NCBI GenBank assembly: GCA_964615905.1
Contig: CAZTUB010000005.1
Coordinates: 1-64,000 of the forward strand
Reading direction: 5' to 3'
Source of the DNA: DATLMR01 sp964615905
GTDB lineage: Bacteria > Acidobacteriota > Blastocatellia > UBA7656
Length of the DNA: 64,000 nucleotides
A program made the translations under genes and the position numbers. Shown here one piece after another: positions 7,704 through 16,126 of this stretch. The notes beneath the pieces are model-generated. The model made no database searches and was not told where the DNA came from. It saw only the letters and a list, made by a program, of their open reading frames with translations. The stretch's first letter is position 1, and every line of letters begins with the position of its first letter.

Positions 7704-8258
7704 ATGTCGAGAATAGGTAAAAAGCCGATAGCGATACCGGGCGGCGTCAAGATAGATATAAACGACGGCACGCTCGAAGTGACCGGGCCCAAGGGGAAGC
7801 TCCAGACGCCCGTGCCCGAAGGCATAAAGTTCCGAGTCGAGGGCGACCAGTTGATAGCCGAGCGCGAGTCGGATGACAAGGCGGCGCTGCACGGGCTCGC
7901 CCGCGCGCTTGCTCAAAACGCCGTCACAGGCGTGACCGAAGGGTTCACTCGCCAGATGGACATAGTCGGCGTCGGCTACAAGGCCGAAGTGCAAAAGGGG
8001 CGCGTGATCTTCAACCTGGGGTACTCTCACCCCATAGAGTTCCCTATCCCCAGCGGGATAGATGTAAAGATCGAGCGCATAAATAAACCGATACAGCAGT
8101 ACCAGACGACCGTGACCGTCACGGGCATAGACCGGCAGCAGGTCGGCCAGGTGGCCGCGCACATGCGCTCGCTCCGCCAGCCGGACCCTTACAAGGGCAA
8201 GGGCGTGCGCTACACGAACGAAGTCTTGAAGCTCAAGCCCGGCAAGACGGGCAAATAG
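7704..8258 (+). CDS. rplF: 50S ribosomal protein L6
   Basis: 184 residues, slightly longer than the usual 177. L6 has two similar domains and sits near the sarcin-ricin loop. Seen: MSRIGKKPIAIPGGVKI, GFTRQMDIVGVGYKAEVQKG, and the C-terminal RQPDPYKGKGVRY signature. The gap to rplR begins with two heptamers, GTAAACC and GTAAACA, resembling the dispersed repeat units. Confidence 0.97.
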   Translation: MSRIGKKPIAIPGGVKIDINDGTLEVTGPKGKLQTPVPEGIKFRVEGDQLIAERESDDKAALHGLARALAQNAVTGVTEGFTRQMDIVGVGYKAEVQKGRVIFNLGYSHPIEFPIPSGIDVKIERINKPIQQYQTTVTVTGIDRQQVGQVAAHMRSLRQPDPYKGKGVRYTNEVLKLKPGKTGK

Positions 8259-8337
8259 TAAACCGTAAACAGAGTTGCTGAAGTGAAGCGGGCTGTCTGA
8301 AAGTGGGCCGCTCAATCAGCGACCGGGGTGAAAGAAG

Positions 8338-8697
8338 ATGGCAAAGAGAGACAGCAGCGAGCTGCGAAGAGCGGTTCACGAAAGAATCAGGAAGAAGATA
8401 TCCGGCACCGGCGAGCGCCCGCGCCTGGCCGTCTTTCGCAGCGTGAATCATATATACGCTCAGGTGATCGACGACACTCGCGGGGTGACGATAGCCTCGG
8501 CCTCGACGACCGAGTCCGACCTGAAAAAGACATCGGGCGGCAATATCGCCGCCGCTAAAGAGGTCGGCCGACTTATAGCCGAGCGCGCCAAGGATAAGGG
8601 CATAAATCGCGTCGTGTTTGATCGCGGCGGGTACATCTATCACGGACGTGTGCGGAACCTGGCCGAAGCGGCTCGCGAAGCCGGGCTGGAATTCTAA
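8338..8697 (+). CDS. rplR: 50S ribosomal protein L18
   Basis: 119 residues. L18 binds 5S rRNA with L5. Seen: RPRLAVFRSVNHIYAQVIDD, VGRLIAERAKDKGINRVVFDRGGYIYHGRV, and the end LAEAAREAGLEF, all family signatures. ATG 8338 follows a GAAAGAAG site. Confidence 0.96.
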   Translation: MAKRDSSELRRAVHERIRKKISGTGERPRLAVFRSVNHIYAQVIDDTRGVTIASASTTESDLKKTSGGNIAAAKEVGRLIAERAKDKGINRVVFDRGGYIYHGRVRNLAEAAREAGLEF

Positions 8698-8707
8698 TTG
8701 AGGGTTT

Positions 8708-9211
8708 ATGGAACGTATAGACGCATCGGGTCTCGACCTGAAGGATCAGGTCATCTCAATCAACCGCGTGACGAAAGTGGTAAAGGGCGGTAAGAACCTT
8801 TCGTTTTCTGCGCTCGTGATAGTCGGCAACGAAAACGGCATCGTCGGGTTCGGGTCGGGCAAAGCGCGCGAGGTCCCTCTGGCGATCAAGAAGGGGATCG
8901 AATCGGCCAAGAAGAACTTGATCCGCGTCCCTCTCAAAGGGGCGACCGTCCCGCACGAGGTCACGGGCGTATTCGGTTCAGGCCGTGTGCTCTTAAAGCC
9001 CGCGCCTGAAGGTAAGGGCGTCATTGCTGGCGGCGCGGTTCGCGCCATCATGCAGCTTGTCGGCGTGCGCGACGTGGTCACAAAATCAATAGGCACGTCA
9101 AACCCGCACAACGTCGTTCGCGCGACGTTCGAGGGGTTGCGCGGGTTGAAAGACCGCGCCGCAGTATCGCGTCTTCGCCGCCAGCCGACCGAAGACGTAC
9201 AGACCGCGTGA
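8708..9211 (+). CDS. rpsE: 30S ribosomal protein S5
   Basis: 167 residues, the usual size. S5 is involved in decoding accuracy. Seen: DLKDQVISINRVTKVVKGGKNLSFSALVIVG (double-stranded RNA-binding-like domain, about residues 11-41), GFGSGKAREVPLAIKKG and GAVRAIMQLVGVRDVVTKSIGTSNPHNVVRAT. Start ATG 8708 lies 10 nt after rplR with a TGAGG site. Confidence 0.97.
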   Translation: MERIDASGLDLKDQVISINRVTKVVKGGKNLSFSALVIVGNENGIVGFGSGKAREVPLAIKKGIESAKKNLIRVPLKGATVPHEVTGVFGSGRVLLKPAPEGKGVIAGGAVRAIMQLVGVRDVVTKSIGTSNPHNVVRATFEGLRGLKDRAAVSRLRRQPTEDVQTA

Positions 9212-9233
9212 GAATCAGATAGGAGTTATCAAG

Positions 9234-9443
9234 ATGGCACAAGCCAACGACGAAGCCGGAGCGAGCGGGCAGACGATAAAGATTCAATGGTATCGCTCGA
9301 CCATCGGCGCTAACAAAGGCCATAAGGTGCTGGTGCGCAGCCTGGGGCTTACAAAGCTGAATCAGGTTGTCGAGCGCCCCGACACCCCTTCGATGCGCGG
9401 CATGGTCGAGAAGGTCCCGCACCTGCTCAGAATCATTGAATAA
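9234..9443 (+). CDS. rpmD: 50S ribosomal protein L30
   Basis: 69 residues, about 9 more than the common 60. The extra residues are at the N-terminus (AQANDEAGASGQ), before the core IKIQWYRSTIGANKGHKVLVRSLGLTKLNQVV. The end MRGMVEKVPHLLRI is typical. ATG 9234 has a GGAG site. Canonical position between rpsE and rplO. Confidence 0.94.
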   Translation: MAQANDEAGASGQTIKIQWYRSTIGANKGHKVLVRSLGLTKLNQVVERPDTPSMRGMVEKVPHLLRIIE

Positions 9444-9497
9444 GACGGCCGGGGGTTGTTAAGCTAAAGAGCGAACCCTCATTCCTGGAGTTGAATA

Positions 9498-9995
9498 ATG
9501 GCATTAGGCATACACAATATTGGGGCGCCCAAAGGCGCAAACAGGTCGAAAAAGCGCGTGGGTCGCGGTCCCGGCTCAGGGCTCGGCAAAACTGCGGGTC
9601 GCGGCCATAAAGGCCAGAAGTCGCGGTCGGGTTATTCGGGCCGCCCCGGCTTTGAAGGCGGCCAGATGCCGCTTCAGCGTCGATTGCCGAAACGCGGCTT
9701 TACAAACATCTTCAAGAAGGAGTGGATAGAGGTGAACCTCTCCGATCTTGAGACGCGCTTTGAAGCTTCCGACCAGATCACGCCGGAGCTTCTTGTAGAG
9801 CGCGGCATCGTCAAGAAAGGCAAGCTCGCGCGGTTTCACGGGGTGGTCGTGCTCGGCAAAGGCGACCTTACGAAGGCGCTCACCATAACAGCGCACCGCT
9901 TCACAAAGAGCGCGCGCGAGAAGATAGAGGCCGCGGGCGGCACGGCTACGCTTATCACAGAGCTTGTCTCAATCGAGCCGCCCGCCGAGGCGTAA
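9498..9995 (+). CDS. rplO: 50S ribosomal protein L15
   Basis: 165 residues. L15 is a late 50S assembly protein with a long basic N-terminal tail. Seen: KKRVGRGPGSGLGKTAGRGHKGQKSRSG, GFEGGQMPLQRRLPKRGF, and an L27e/L15-type C-terminal domain with LTITAHRFTKSAREKIEAAGG. It is followed by a strong hairpin before secY. Confidence 0.96.
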   Translation: MALGIHNIGAPKGANRSKKRVGRGPGSGLGKTAGRGHKGQKSRSGYSGRPGFEGGQMPLQRRLPKRGFTNIFKKEWIEVNLSDLETRFEASDQITPELLVERGIVKKGKLARFHGVVVLGKGDLTKALTITAHRFTKSAREKIEAAGGTATLITELVSIEPPAEA

Positions 9996-10012
9996 GGCTT
10001 TCGGGTCATTGA

Positions 10013-10051
10013 GCTACGGTCCCGCATATGTTATTGTGCGGGACTTGTAGC
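10013..10051 (+). promoter_or_regulatory. Strong hairpin in the rplO-secY gap
   Basis: GCTAC-g-GTCCCGCA pairs with TGCGGGAC-tt-GTAGC around a 10-nt loop, giving 13 base pairs with a small internal loop. No T-run follows, so it is not a textbook terminator. It may be an attenuator, an mRNA processing site or a stabiliser that lowers secY, adk and map output relative to the ribosomal genes. That role is inference. Confidence 0.55.
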
Positions 10052-10121
10052 CTTAGAAGTAAGATCACAAACGGCCGGGGCGACGCGCGATAGTGCTCAC
10101 CTCGCCATTGGAAATAAGAAC

Positions 10122-11576
10122 ATGATCGAGAATTTCTTTAACAGCATCCGCAATATCTTTGCTGTACCTGACCTCAGAAAGCGCGTCCTGTTTACGCTGG
10201 CGATGCTGGCCATCTACCGCATCGGGTCGCACGTGCGCACTCCCGGCATAGACCCCGACGCGCTCGCGGCCATGTGGACCCAGGCCGACTTCCAAAACAG
10301 CCTTGCTAACGTTTTGGACCTGTTTTCAGGAGGCAACTTCAAGGTCATCTCGATCTTCGCGCTCGGAATCACGCCCTACATCACCGCGTCGATCATCCTG
10401 CAACTGATGACGGTCGTGAGCGCGCGGCTGAAAGCGCTGCAAGAGGAGGGCGAGCTCGGCCGCCGCAAGATCACGCAGTACACGCGCTACCTGACGGTTG
10501 TGCTCTGCGCGGTGCAGTCGTTCGGAATCGCCTACTGGTTGCAGAACCAGCAGACGGCCGGAGCGCCGCTGGTTCCGAGCCCCGGTCCGGGTTTCGTCGC
10601 TCTCATGATGCTGACGCTCGCGGCGGGGACCACGTTCGTCATGTGGTTAGGCGAGCAGATAACCGAGCGCGGCGTTGGAAACGGCATAAGCTTGATAATC
10701 TTTGCAGGCATAGTGCTGCGGTTGCCCTTCGCGGTCCAGCAGGTCTATGAAAAACTGACCGGCGGGACGACGGGCGAGGCGCTCGGAGTGATCGCGCTCG
10801 TGCTGGTCATGCTGCTCGTCATCGCCGGGATAGTCTTTGTCGAGCGCGGGTTCAGGAAGATACCGATCAACCATGCTCGCCGCATGGTGGGCCGCCAGTC
10901 GGTCCCTCAGCAGCAGACTCACATGCCGCTCAAGGTCAATATGGCGGGCGTCATACCTGTGATCTTCGCTTCTTCGATCCTTGTATTTCCTTCCACGATT
11001 CTCGGATTTTTAGGGAACGTCGACCCGACCCAGGGCGGATGGAAAGGCTGGCTCGCGAACTTTGCGCGCGACCTCGGCACGTCGAGCCACCCGGTTCACA
11101 TCTTCCTGTACGCGGCGGCGATCATCTTCTTCACCTTCTTCTATGTGTCGATCATATTCAACACCGACGAGGTGTCGAATAACCTTCGCAAAAACGGCGC
11201 GTTCGTTCCCGGCATCCGCCCTGGCAAGCGGACAGCCGATTACTTTAACGACATACTGACGCGGCTGACGACCGTGGGCGCTGTATACCTTGCGGTCGTT
11301 GCGCTGCTGCCGACGATTCTCACGTCGGGCATAGCCTTCCAGTACGTTCCCTGGATCGGAGAGACAATCGACGCTGCGTTGCGGTCAAACCCGCTGACCT
11401 CGTGGCTGACGACGGGCATAGGCTTGCAGTTCTTCTTCGGCGGAACTAGCCTGCTTATCGTAATCGGCGTCGCGATGGACACTATGAACCAGATCGAATC
11501 GCAGCTCATCATGCGGCACTATGATGGGTTCCTGGGGCCGCGAGGCCGGCGTCTGCGTGGTCGCAGGAGCTTTTGA
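10122..11576 (+). CDS. secY: Preprotein translocase subunit SecY
   Basis: 484 residues, longer than E. coli SecY (443). It is the pore protein of the SecYEG channel in the inner membrane. About ten hydrophobic segments are visible, from RVLFTLAMLAIYRIGSHV on. Family signatures include LGITPYITASIILQL, NGISLIIFAGIV, NMAGVIPVIFASSIL and the C-terminal IESQLIMRHYDGFL. It shares the operon with adk, which starts 6 nt downstream. Confidence 0.97.
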   Translation: MIENFFNSIRNIFAVPDLRKRVLFTLAMLAIYRIGSHVRTPGIDPDALAAMWTQADFQNSLANVLDLFSGGNFKVISIFALGITPYITASIILQLMTVVSARLKALQEEGELGRRKITQYTRYLTVVLCAVQSFGIAYWLQNQQTAGAPLVPSPGPGFVALMMLTLAAGTTFVMWLGEQITERGVGNGISLIIFAGIVLRLPFAVQQVYEKLTGGTTGEALGVIALVLVMLLVIAGIVFVERGFRKIPINHARRMVGRQSVPQQQTHMPLKVNMAGVIPVIFASSILVFPSTILGFLGNVDPTQGGWKGWLANFARDLGTSSHPVHIFLYAAAIIFFTFFYVSIIFNTDEVSNNLRKNGAFVPGIRPGKRTADYFNDILTRLTTVGAVYLAVVALLPTILTSGIAFQYVPWIGETIDAALRSNPLTSWLTTGIGLQFFFGGTSLLIVIGVAMDTMNQIESQLIMRHYDGFLGPRGRRLRGRRSF

Positions 11577-11582
11577 AAAGCT

Positions 11583-12272
11583 ATGGCAAACATCATCGTC
11601 TTGATGGGACCGCAGGGAGCGGGTAAGGGCACGCAGGCGCAGATGCTGGCAGAGCAGTTCAACCTGCCAATCGTCGCGACCGGCGATATTTTGCGCGAAG
11701 TTGCCCGTGCGGATACCGCGCTGGGCCATCAAGTTCGAGAGTTGCAGGCATCAGGCCAGCTCGTCCCCGACGATATTCTCGCGCAGGTCGTAAACGATTC
11801 GACCTGCGAGCCGAATTGCAGAGGGGGTTATATCCTGGACGGCTTTCCGAGGACGCCTGCCCAGACTCGCCTGCTCGAACGGATTGCCCAGTCGCAAGGC
11901 CACCGCATAAACGTCTTAAAGATCGACGTGCCGCGAGAGCTGCTCTTGAAGAGATTGAACGGGCGGCGCACCTGCACCGCGTGCGGCTCGATATACAATA
12001 TCCACTCCAAGCCGAGCAAGCAGGAGGGGATTTGCGACCTCGACGGGCAACCGCTTTTTACTCGAAGCGACGACAACGAAGAAGCCATAGCCAAGCGGCT
12101 TGAGCTTTACGACGAAAAGACGCGGCCTTTGCTCGATTACTACAAAGAGACGGGCCGGTTGCACCAGATTGACGGGACAGGGTCGCCCGATGAGGTCCAC
12201 GAGCGTATCGCCTTAGTGCTTCGCACCGAGGCGACGGCGGGCAGCAGCCACAGGCTTGCAACTGAAGAGTAG
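11583..12272 (+). CDS. adk: Adenylate kinase
   Basis: 229 residues. It catalyses ATP + AMP = 2 ADP. P-loop GPQGAGKGTQAQ at about residues 9-20, and ATGDILRE and GYILDGFPRTPAQ (AMP site) are present. The LID region has CTAC followed by a Cys and Asp (ICDLDG), a C-C-C-D type zinc site as in many long adenylate kinases. The C-terminal tail (TEATAGSSHRLATEE) has no recognised role. Common spc-operon neighbour of secY and map. Confidence 0.96.
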   Translation: MANIIVLMGPQGAGKGTQAQMLAEQFNLPIVATGDILREVARADTALGHQVRELQASGQLVPDDILAQVVNDSTCEPNCRGGYILDGFPRTPAQTRLLERIAQSQGHRINVLKIDVPRELLLKRLNGRRTCTACGSIYNIHSKPSKQEGICDLDGQPLFTRSDDNEEAIAKRLELYDEKTRPLLDYYKETGRLHQIDGTGSPDEVHERIALVLRTEATAGSSHRLATEE

Positions 12273-12287
12273 CTGCACCTGAGTTTT

Positions 12288-13067
12288 ATGATTATTCGCA
12301 AGTCCAGGTCGGAGATGAGAAAGATGCGCGAGGCCGGTCGTATAGTCGGCCAGGTCTTGAAAGAGCTCTCCGTCATGGTGCGACCGGGGATGACGACCGC
12401 CGACCTTGATCGCGAGGCAGAGCGGATGATCCGCGACGCCGGGGCTATCCCGACTTTCAAAGGTTATCACGGCTACCCGGCTTCGATCTGCGCTTCGGTA
12501 AACGACGAGGTGGTCCACGGGATTCCCGGCAGCCGCCGCCTGAAAGAAGGCGACATAATCGGGATCGATTGCGGCGCGACCTATCTGGGGTATGTGGGCG
12601 ATTCGGCCGTGACGGTCCCTGTAGGCGCCATAAGCGACGACGTGAAGCGGTTGATAAGGATAACCGAGCAGTCGCTTTACGAAGCGATAGATAAATGCCG
12701 CGTCGGCAACCGGCTCGGCGATGTGTGCAACGCTGTGCAGGCTTTTGTCGAACCCCTCGGCTACGGGATCGTTCGCAACTACTGCGGCCACGGCATAGGG
12801 CGCGCGATGCACGAAGAGCCGCAAGTGCCCAATTACGGTCGCCCCGGCACAGGGCCTGTGCTGCGCGAGGGCTGGGTCATAGCCATCGAGCCTATGATAA
12901 ACCTCGGCCATCAAGACGTTCGCGTCCTGTCCGACGGGTGGACTGTTGTCACAAAAGACGGGCGTCCGTCGGCACATTTCGAGCACACGGTGGCGATAAC
13001 CGAAGAAGGCCCGCAGATACTCACATCGCTCGACCCTCTCCCCTTAGATCAGGTTCAGGGCCAGTAG
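12288..13067 (+). CDS. map: Methionine aminopeptidase, type I
   Basis: 259 residues. It removes the initiator Met from new proteins. The pita-bread fold signatures are present: the His of GYHGYPASICASVNDEVVHGIPG, the metal-ligand Asp residues of IIGIDCGATYLGYVGDSAVTV, the His of NYCGHGIGRAMHEEPQVPNYG, and the Glu of AIEPMI and FEHTVAIT. infA, often found next, is absent. The gap to rpmJ holds a promoter instead. Confidence 0.97.
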   Translation: MIIRKSRSEMRKMREAGRIVGQVLKELSVMVRPGMTTADLDREAERMIRDAGAIPTFKGYHGYPASICASVNDEVVHGIPGSRRLKEGDIIGIDCGATYLGYVGDSAVTVPVGAISDDVKRLIRITEQSLYEAIDKCRVGNRLGDVCNAVQAFVEPLGYGIVRNYCGHGIGRAMHEEPQVPNYGRPGTGPVLREGWVIAIEPMINLGHQDVRVLSDGWTVVTKDGRPSAHFEHTVAITEEGPQILTSLDPLPLDQVQGQ

Positions 13068-13087
13068 CGGCTCGTAAGAGAGGCGGG

Positions 13088-13116
13088 TTGCAAGTCCCGG
13101 TTTCATTTGCTAAAAT
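13088..13116 (+). promoter_or_regulatory. Sigma70-type promoter for rpmJ-rpsM-rpsK-rpsD-rpoA-rplQ
   Basis: TTGCAA at 13088-13093 and TAAAAT at 13111-13116 are separated by exactly 17 nt in the only sizeable gap after map. Transcription would start near 13123, giving an RNA leader of about 87 nt before rpmJ. This suggests the alpha-type operon can be transcribed independently of the S10-spc genes. Confidence 0.7.
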
Positions 13117-13209
13117 GACTGTTTCTTGCGCACAGGATTTTCCTTATAGAGCGCCCATGTCAGAGGGAATGTAGGTTTCGGGAAATGTAGCCAGAAGGGA
13201 TGAGTTGAA

Positions 13210-13323
13210 ATGAAAGTCAGGGCATCAGTAAAAAAGATGTGTGATAACTGCAAGATCATCCACCGCAAAGGGGTCGTGCGCGTTATCTGCACTAACCCCA
13301 AGCACAAACAGCGGCAAGGATAA
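13210..13323 (+). CDS. rpmJ: 50S ribosomal protein L36
   Basis: 37 residues, the standard length: MKVRASVKKMCDNCKIIHRK at the start, then a tail with one more Cys and a His (ICTNPKHKQRQG). The Cys-x2-Cys...Cys...His set shows the zinc-binding form. Start ATG 13210 has an AAGGGA site about 9 nt upstream. It ends 17 nt before rpsM. Confidence 0.96.
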   Translation: MKVRASVKKMCDNCKIIHRKGVVRVICTNPKHKQRQG

Positions 13324-13340
13324 AGAGTCGACGGAGGATT

Positions 13341-13724
13341 ATGGCACGCATAGCAGGTGTGGACTTACCACCTAATAAGAGGGCCGAGATCGGTCTCACG
13401 TACATTTACGGCATCGGGCGTTCGCGCGCGAACAAGATACTCCAGGAAGCAAGCATCAGCATCGATAAACGGATACGCGAGCTGAGCGAGGATGAGGTAA
13501 ACCGCATCCGCACAGTCATCGACCAGCAGGGGATGGTCGAGGGCGACCTTCGCAAGCAGGTGCAGATGGACATCAAGCGTCTGATGGACATCGGCTGCTA
13601 TCGCGGGCTTCGTCACCGTCGCGGGCTGCCGGTTCGCGGCCAGCGCACGCACACCAACGCTCGCACTCGCAAGGGGCCGCGTCGTATGACCGTGGCCAAG
13701 AAGAAAGCGCCGGGCAAGAAGTAA
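13341..13724 (+). CDS. rpsM: 30S ribosomal protein S13
   Basis: 127 residues. S13 sits in the 30S head and contacts the 50S subunit and P-site tRNA. Seen: MARIAGVDLPPNKRAEIGLTYIYGIGRSRA (helix-two-turns-helix start) and the strongly conserved GLRHRRGLPVRGQRTHTNARTRKG near the end. Site CGGAGG precedes ATG. Confidence 0.97.
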   Translation: MARIAGVDLPPNKRAEIGLTYIYGIGRSRANKILQEASISIDKRIRELSEDEVNRIRTVIDQQGMVEGDLRKQVQMDIKRLMDIGCYRGLRHRRGLPVRGQRTHTNARTRKGPRRMTVAKKKAPGKK

Positions 13725-13737
13725 GGACTGAAGGATT

Positions 13738-14145
13738 ATGGCAAAAGCACAAGCTAAAGGCGGCAAGAAGAAGACCTTCAAGCGTAAAGAGCGGCGCATG
13801 GTGCCGCAGGGCGTCGTCCACATACAGGCGTCGTTCAATAACACACTTGTCTCGATCACCGACCTCGAAGGGAACCTCATCAGCCAGTCGTCGGCGGGCG
13901 CGCTGGGTTTCCACGGTTCTCGCAAAGGGACCCCGTTTGCGGCCCAGCAGGCTGCGAGCCGCGCCGCGCAGGCGGCGCGCGATGTCGGCATGCAGTCGTG
14001 TGAGGTGAGGGTTAAAGGCCCCGGCTCAGGCCGCGAATCGGCGGTGAGAGCCATTACGGCGGCGGGGATCGAGGTCCGTTTGATTCGTGACGTGACCCCG
14101 ATTCCGCATAACGGCTGCCGGCCTCCGAAACGTCGCAGGGTATAA
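13738..14145 (+). CDS. rpsK: 30S ribosomal protein S11
   Basis: 135 residues. S11 forms part of the 30S platform near the mRNA exit. Seen: VVHIQASFNNTLVSITDLEGN, SSAGALGFHGSRKGTPFAAQ and the C-terminal RDVTPIPHNGCRPPKRRRV. Basic N-terminal tail (AKAQAKGGKKKTFKRKERR). Normal spacing from rpsM (13 nt). Confidence 0.97.
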   Translation: MAKAQAKGGKKKTFKRKERRMVPQGVVHIQASFNNTLVSITDLEGNLISQSSAGALGFHGSRKGTPFAAQQAASRAAQAARDVGMQSCEVRVKGPGSGRESAVRAITAAGIEVRLIRDVTPIPHNGCRPPKRRRV

Positions 14146-14296
14146 TTGTCGCGGGTTCAACTTAATGGTCAAACGATTCGCGTAGGCATCGCAATCGTTT
14201 TAAAGGAAGAAGGGCCGGGGGAGTTAAAGTTAGTCTCCTCAGGCCTGTAAACTTTTGCTCGTCCCACGCGAGTGGGTAGTAGATGGAGGAAGAGAA

Positions 14297-14938
14297 TTGG
14301 CTAGATATCGTGGTCCGGTGTGCCGGTTGTGCCGCCGTGAAGGAATGAAGTTGTTTTTGAAGGGCGAGCGGTGTTACAAGCCGAGCTGCCCAATCGAGAA
14401 ACGCGGCACACAGCCGCCCGGTCAGCACGGTCGCAGCGCGCGCCGTCCAAAACAGCTCATAGGCTACGGCCTGCAATTGCGCGAGAAACAGAAGGTAAAA
14501 CGTATTTACGGGATGCTCGAACGGCAGTTCCGGCTCTACTTCGAGCGCGCGGTCCGTATGAAGGGGGTCACGGGCGAAAACCTCCTCGGCCTTCTCGAGC
14601 GCCGGCTCGATAACGTCGTCTACCGCCTCGGTTTTTCTACCTCTCGCCCGCAGGCGCGCCAGCTTGTCAGCCACGGCCACATAACCGTCAACGGGCGCAA
14701 GGTCGATATACCGAGCTTTCAGGTCAAGGTTGGCGACGAAGTCTCCATACACGAAGGCAGCCGAACGAATATTCACATTCAGAGCGCATTCCAGACGGCA
14801 TCTGGGCGCGGACGGCCTGGATGGCTTGAGATCACCTCGAACGAGGAGATGCGAGGCCGCGTTGTCGCTCTCCCGCGCCGTGACGATATTGGTCAGAACA
14901 TCAACGAACAGCTTATCGTCGAACTCTATTCGAAGTAA
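14297..14938 (+). CDS. rpsD: 30S ribosomal protein S4 (TTG start, zinc-binding)
   Basis: 213 residues from TTG 14297, chosen because GGAGGAAG lies just upstream and the family start ARYRGPVCRLCRREG follows. S4 nucleates 30S assembly. It has the N-terminal Cys cluster (CRLC...CYKPSC) of the zinc-binding form and an S4 RNA-binding domain (RLDNVVYRLGFSTSRPQARQLVSHGHITVNG, about residues 98-128). The 151-nt leader after rpsK could be an S4 autoregulatory site, but no specific structure is recognised. Confidence 0.95.
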   Translation: MARYRGPVCRLCRREGMKLFLKGERCYKPSCPIEKRGTQPPGQHGRSARRPKQLIGYGLQLREKQKVKRIYGMLERQFRLYFERAVRMKGVTGENLLGLLERRLDNVVYRLGFSTSRPQARQLVSHGHITVNGRKVDIPSFQVKVGDEVSIHEGSRTNIHIQSAFQTASGRGRPGWLEITSNEEMRGRVVALPRRDDIGQNINEQLIVELYSK

Positions 14939-14956
14939 TTAAGATAGAGCGAGTCG

Positions 14957-14984
14957 TGCCGACCGCCGCTGGTCGCGGTCGGCA
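14957..14984 (+). promoter_or_regulatory. 10-bp perfect hairpin between rpsD and rpoA
   Basis: TGCCGACCGC pairs perfectly with GCGGTCGGCA around an 8-nt loop. A short pyrimidine-poor stretch rather than a T-run follows. It lies 26 nt before the rpoA start, so it could attenuate transcription or mark an RNA processing site between S4 and RNA polymerase alpha. The function is inferred only from position. Confidence 0.5.
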
Positions 14985-15009
14985 TCCCGCGCTATTTTGA
15001 GAGGAAGCA

Positions 15010-16020
15010 ATGGACGGAACTGAAACTCAATTCATGATCGGCTTCCAGAGGCCAAAACGCCTCGCAAGCGAGACTGAAACACTCACAAACCGTTACGGGA
15101 AATTTTACGCACAACCCTTCGAGCGCGGCTTCGGCACGACCATAGGCAACTGCCTGCGGCGCTCGCTTTTGTCGTCAATCGAAGGCGCTGCCATAACCGC
15201 TGTCAAGATCGAAGGCGTGCTGCACGAATTCTCTTCGATACCCGGCGTGGTCGAGGACGCAACCGACATAATACTTAACCTCAAGCGCATCCCGTTTAAG
15301 CTTCATGGCGCGGGGCCCAAGACGCTGCGAGTCGAGCGCACGGTACAGGGCGAGATGCTGTCGGGCGAGATCGAAACCGACTCGGATGTAGAGATACTCG
15401 ACCCGAACGTCCACATCGCAACCGTCTCGGAAGGCGGCACGCTGACAATCGAGATGCGGCTCAAGCGCGGGCGCGGCTACATCTCTGCCGAGCGCAACTA
15501 CGACGAAGACCTCGCCGTCGGCTACATCCCTATCGACTCTGTCCACTCGCCCGTCAAGAAGGTCAACTACACGGTCGAGGCGGCCAGACTCGGACAGGAT
15601 ACCGATTACGACAAGCTGACCATTGAAGTATGGACGAACGGCTCGGTCAAGCCGGATAACGCGGTCGGGCTCGCCGCCAAGCTGATAAAAGATCACATGC
15701 AGATCTTTATCAACTTCGAAGAGGAGCCGGAGCTTGCCGAAGCCGACAGCGAGGAAGTTGGCCGCATGCAGTTTAACGAGAACCTCGACCGCTCGGTTGA
15801 CGAGCTTGAGCTTTCGGTCCGCTCTTATAACTGCCTCAAGAACGCCGACATTCGCACGATTCGCGAGCTTGTCCAGAAGACAGAGCCCGACATGCTCAGG
15901 ACCAAGAACTTCGGTCGCAAGTCGCTCAACGAGATCAAAGAGATTCTCCACACCATGGGCTTGCACCTGGGGATGAAGTTCGACGAGCAGGGACGGTTGC
16001 TCGAAGACAGCGGCGCTTAG
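15010..16020 (+). CDS. rpoA: RNA polymerase alpha subunit
   Basis: 336 residues, normal length. The N-terminal assembly domain contains KFYAQPFERGFGTTIGNCLRRSLLSSIEGAAITAVKIEGV and the beta-contact region. A linker around residues 230-260 precedes the C-terminal DNA- and activator-binding domain, seen in LELSVRSYNCLKNADIRTIRELVQKTEPDMLRTKNFGRKSLNEIKEIL. ATG follows GAGAGGAAG. Confidence 0.97.
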   Translation: MDGTETQFMIGFQRPKRLASETETLTNRYGKFYAQPFERGFGTTIGNCLRRSLLSSIEGAAITAVKIEGVLHEFSSIPGVVEDATDIILNLKRIPFKLHGAGPKTLRVERTVQGEMLSGEIETDSDVEILDPNVHIATVSEGGTLTIEMRLKRGRGYISAERNYDEDLAVGYIPIDSVHSPVKKVNYTVEAARLGQDTDYDKLTIEVWTNGSVKPDNAVGLAAKLIKDHMQIFINFEEEPELAEADSEEVGRMQFNENLDRSVDELELSVRSYNCLKNADIRTIRELVQKTEPDMLRTKNFGRKSLNEIKEILHTMGLHLGMKFDEQGRLLEDSGA

Positions 16021-16126
16021 GTTGACTCCGGTCAACCCTGCGCGGATTTCGGAATACGTTGACGGGGCGCGAATAACAAACGGCCCGCGCCCTTCCCGAA
16101 ATCCACAACGATAACGAGGGGAAAGT

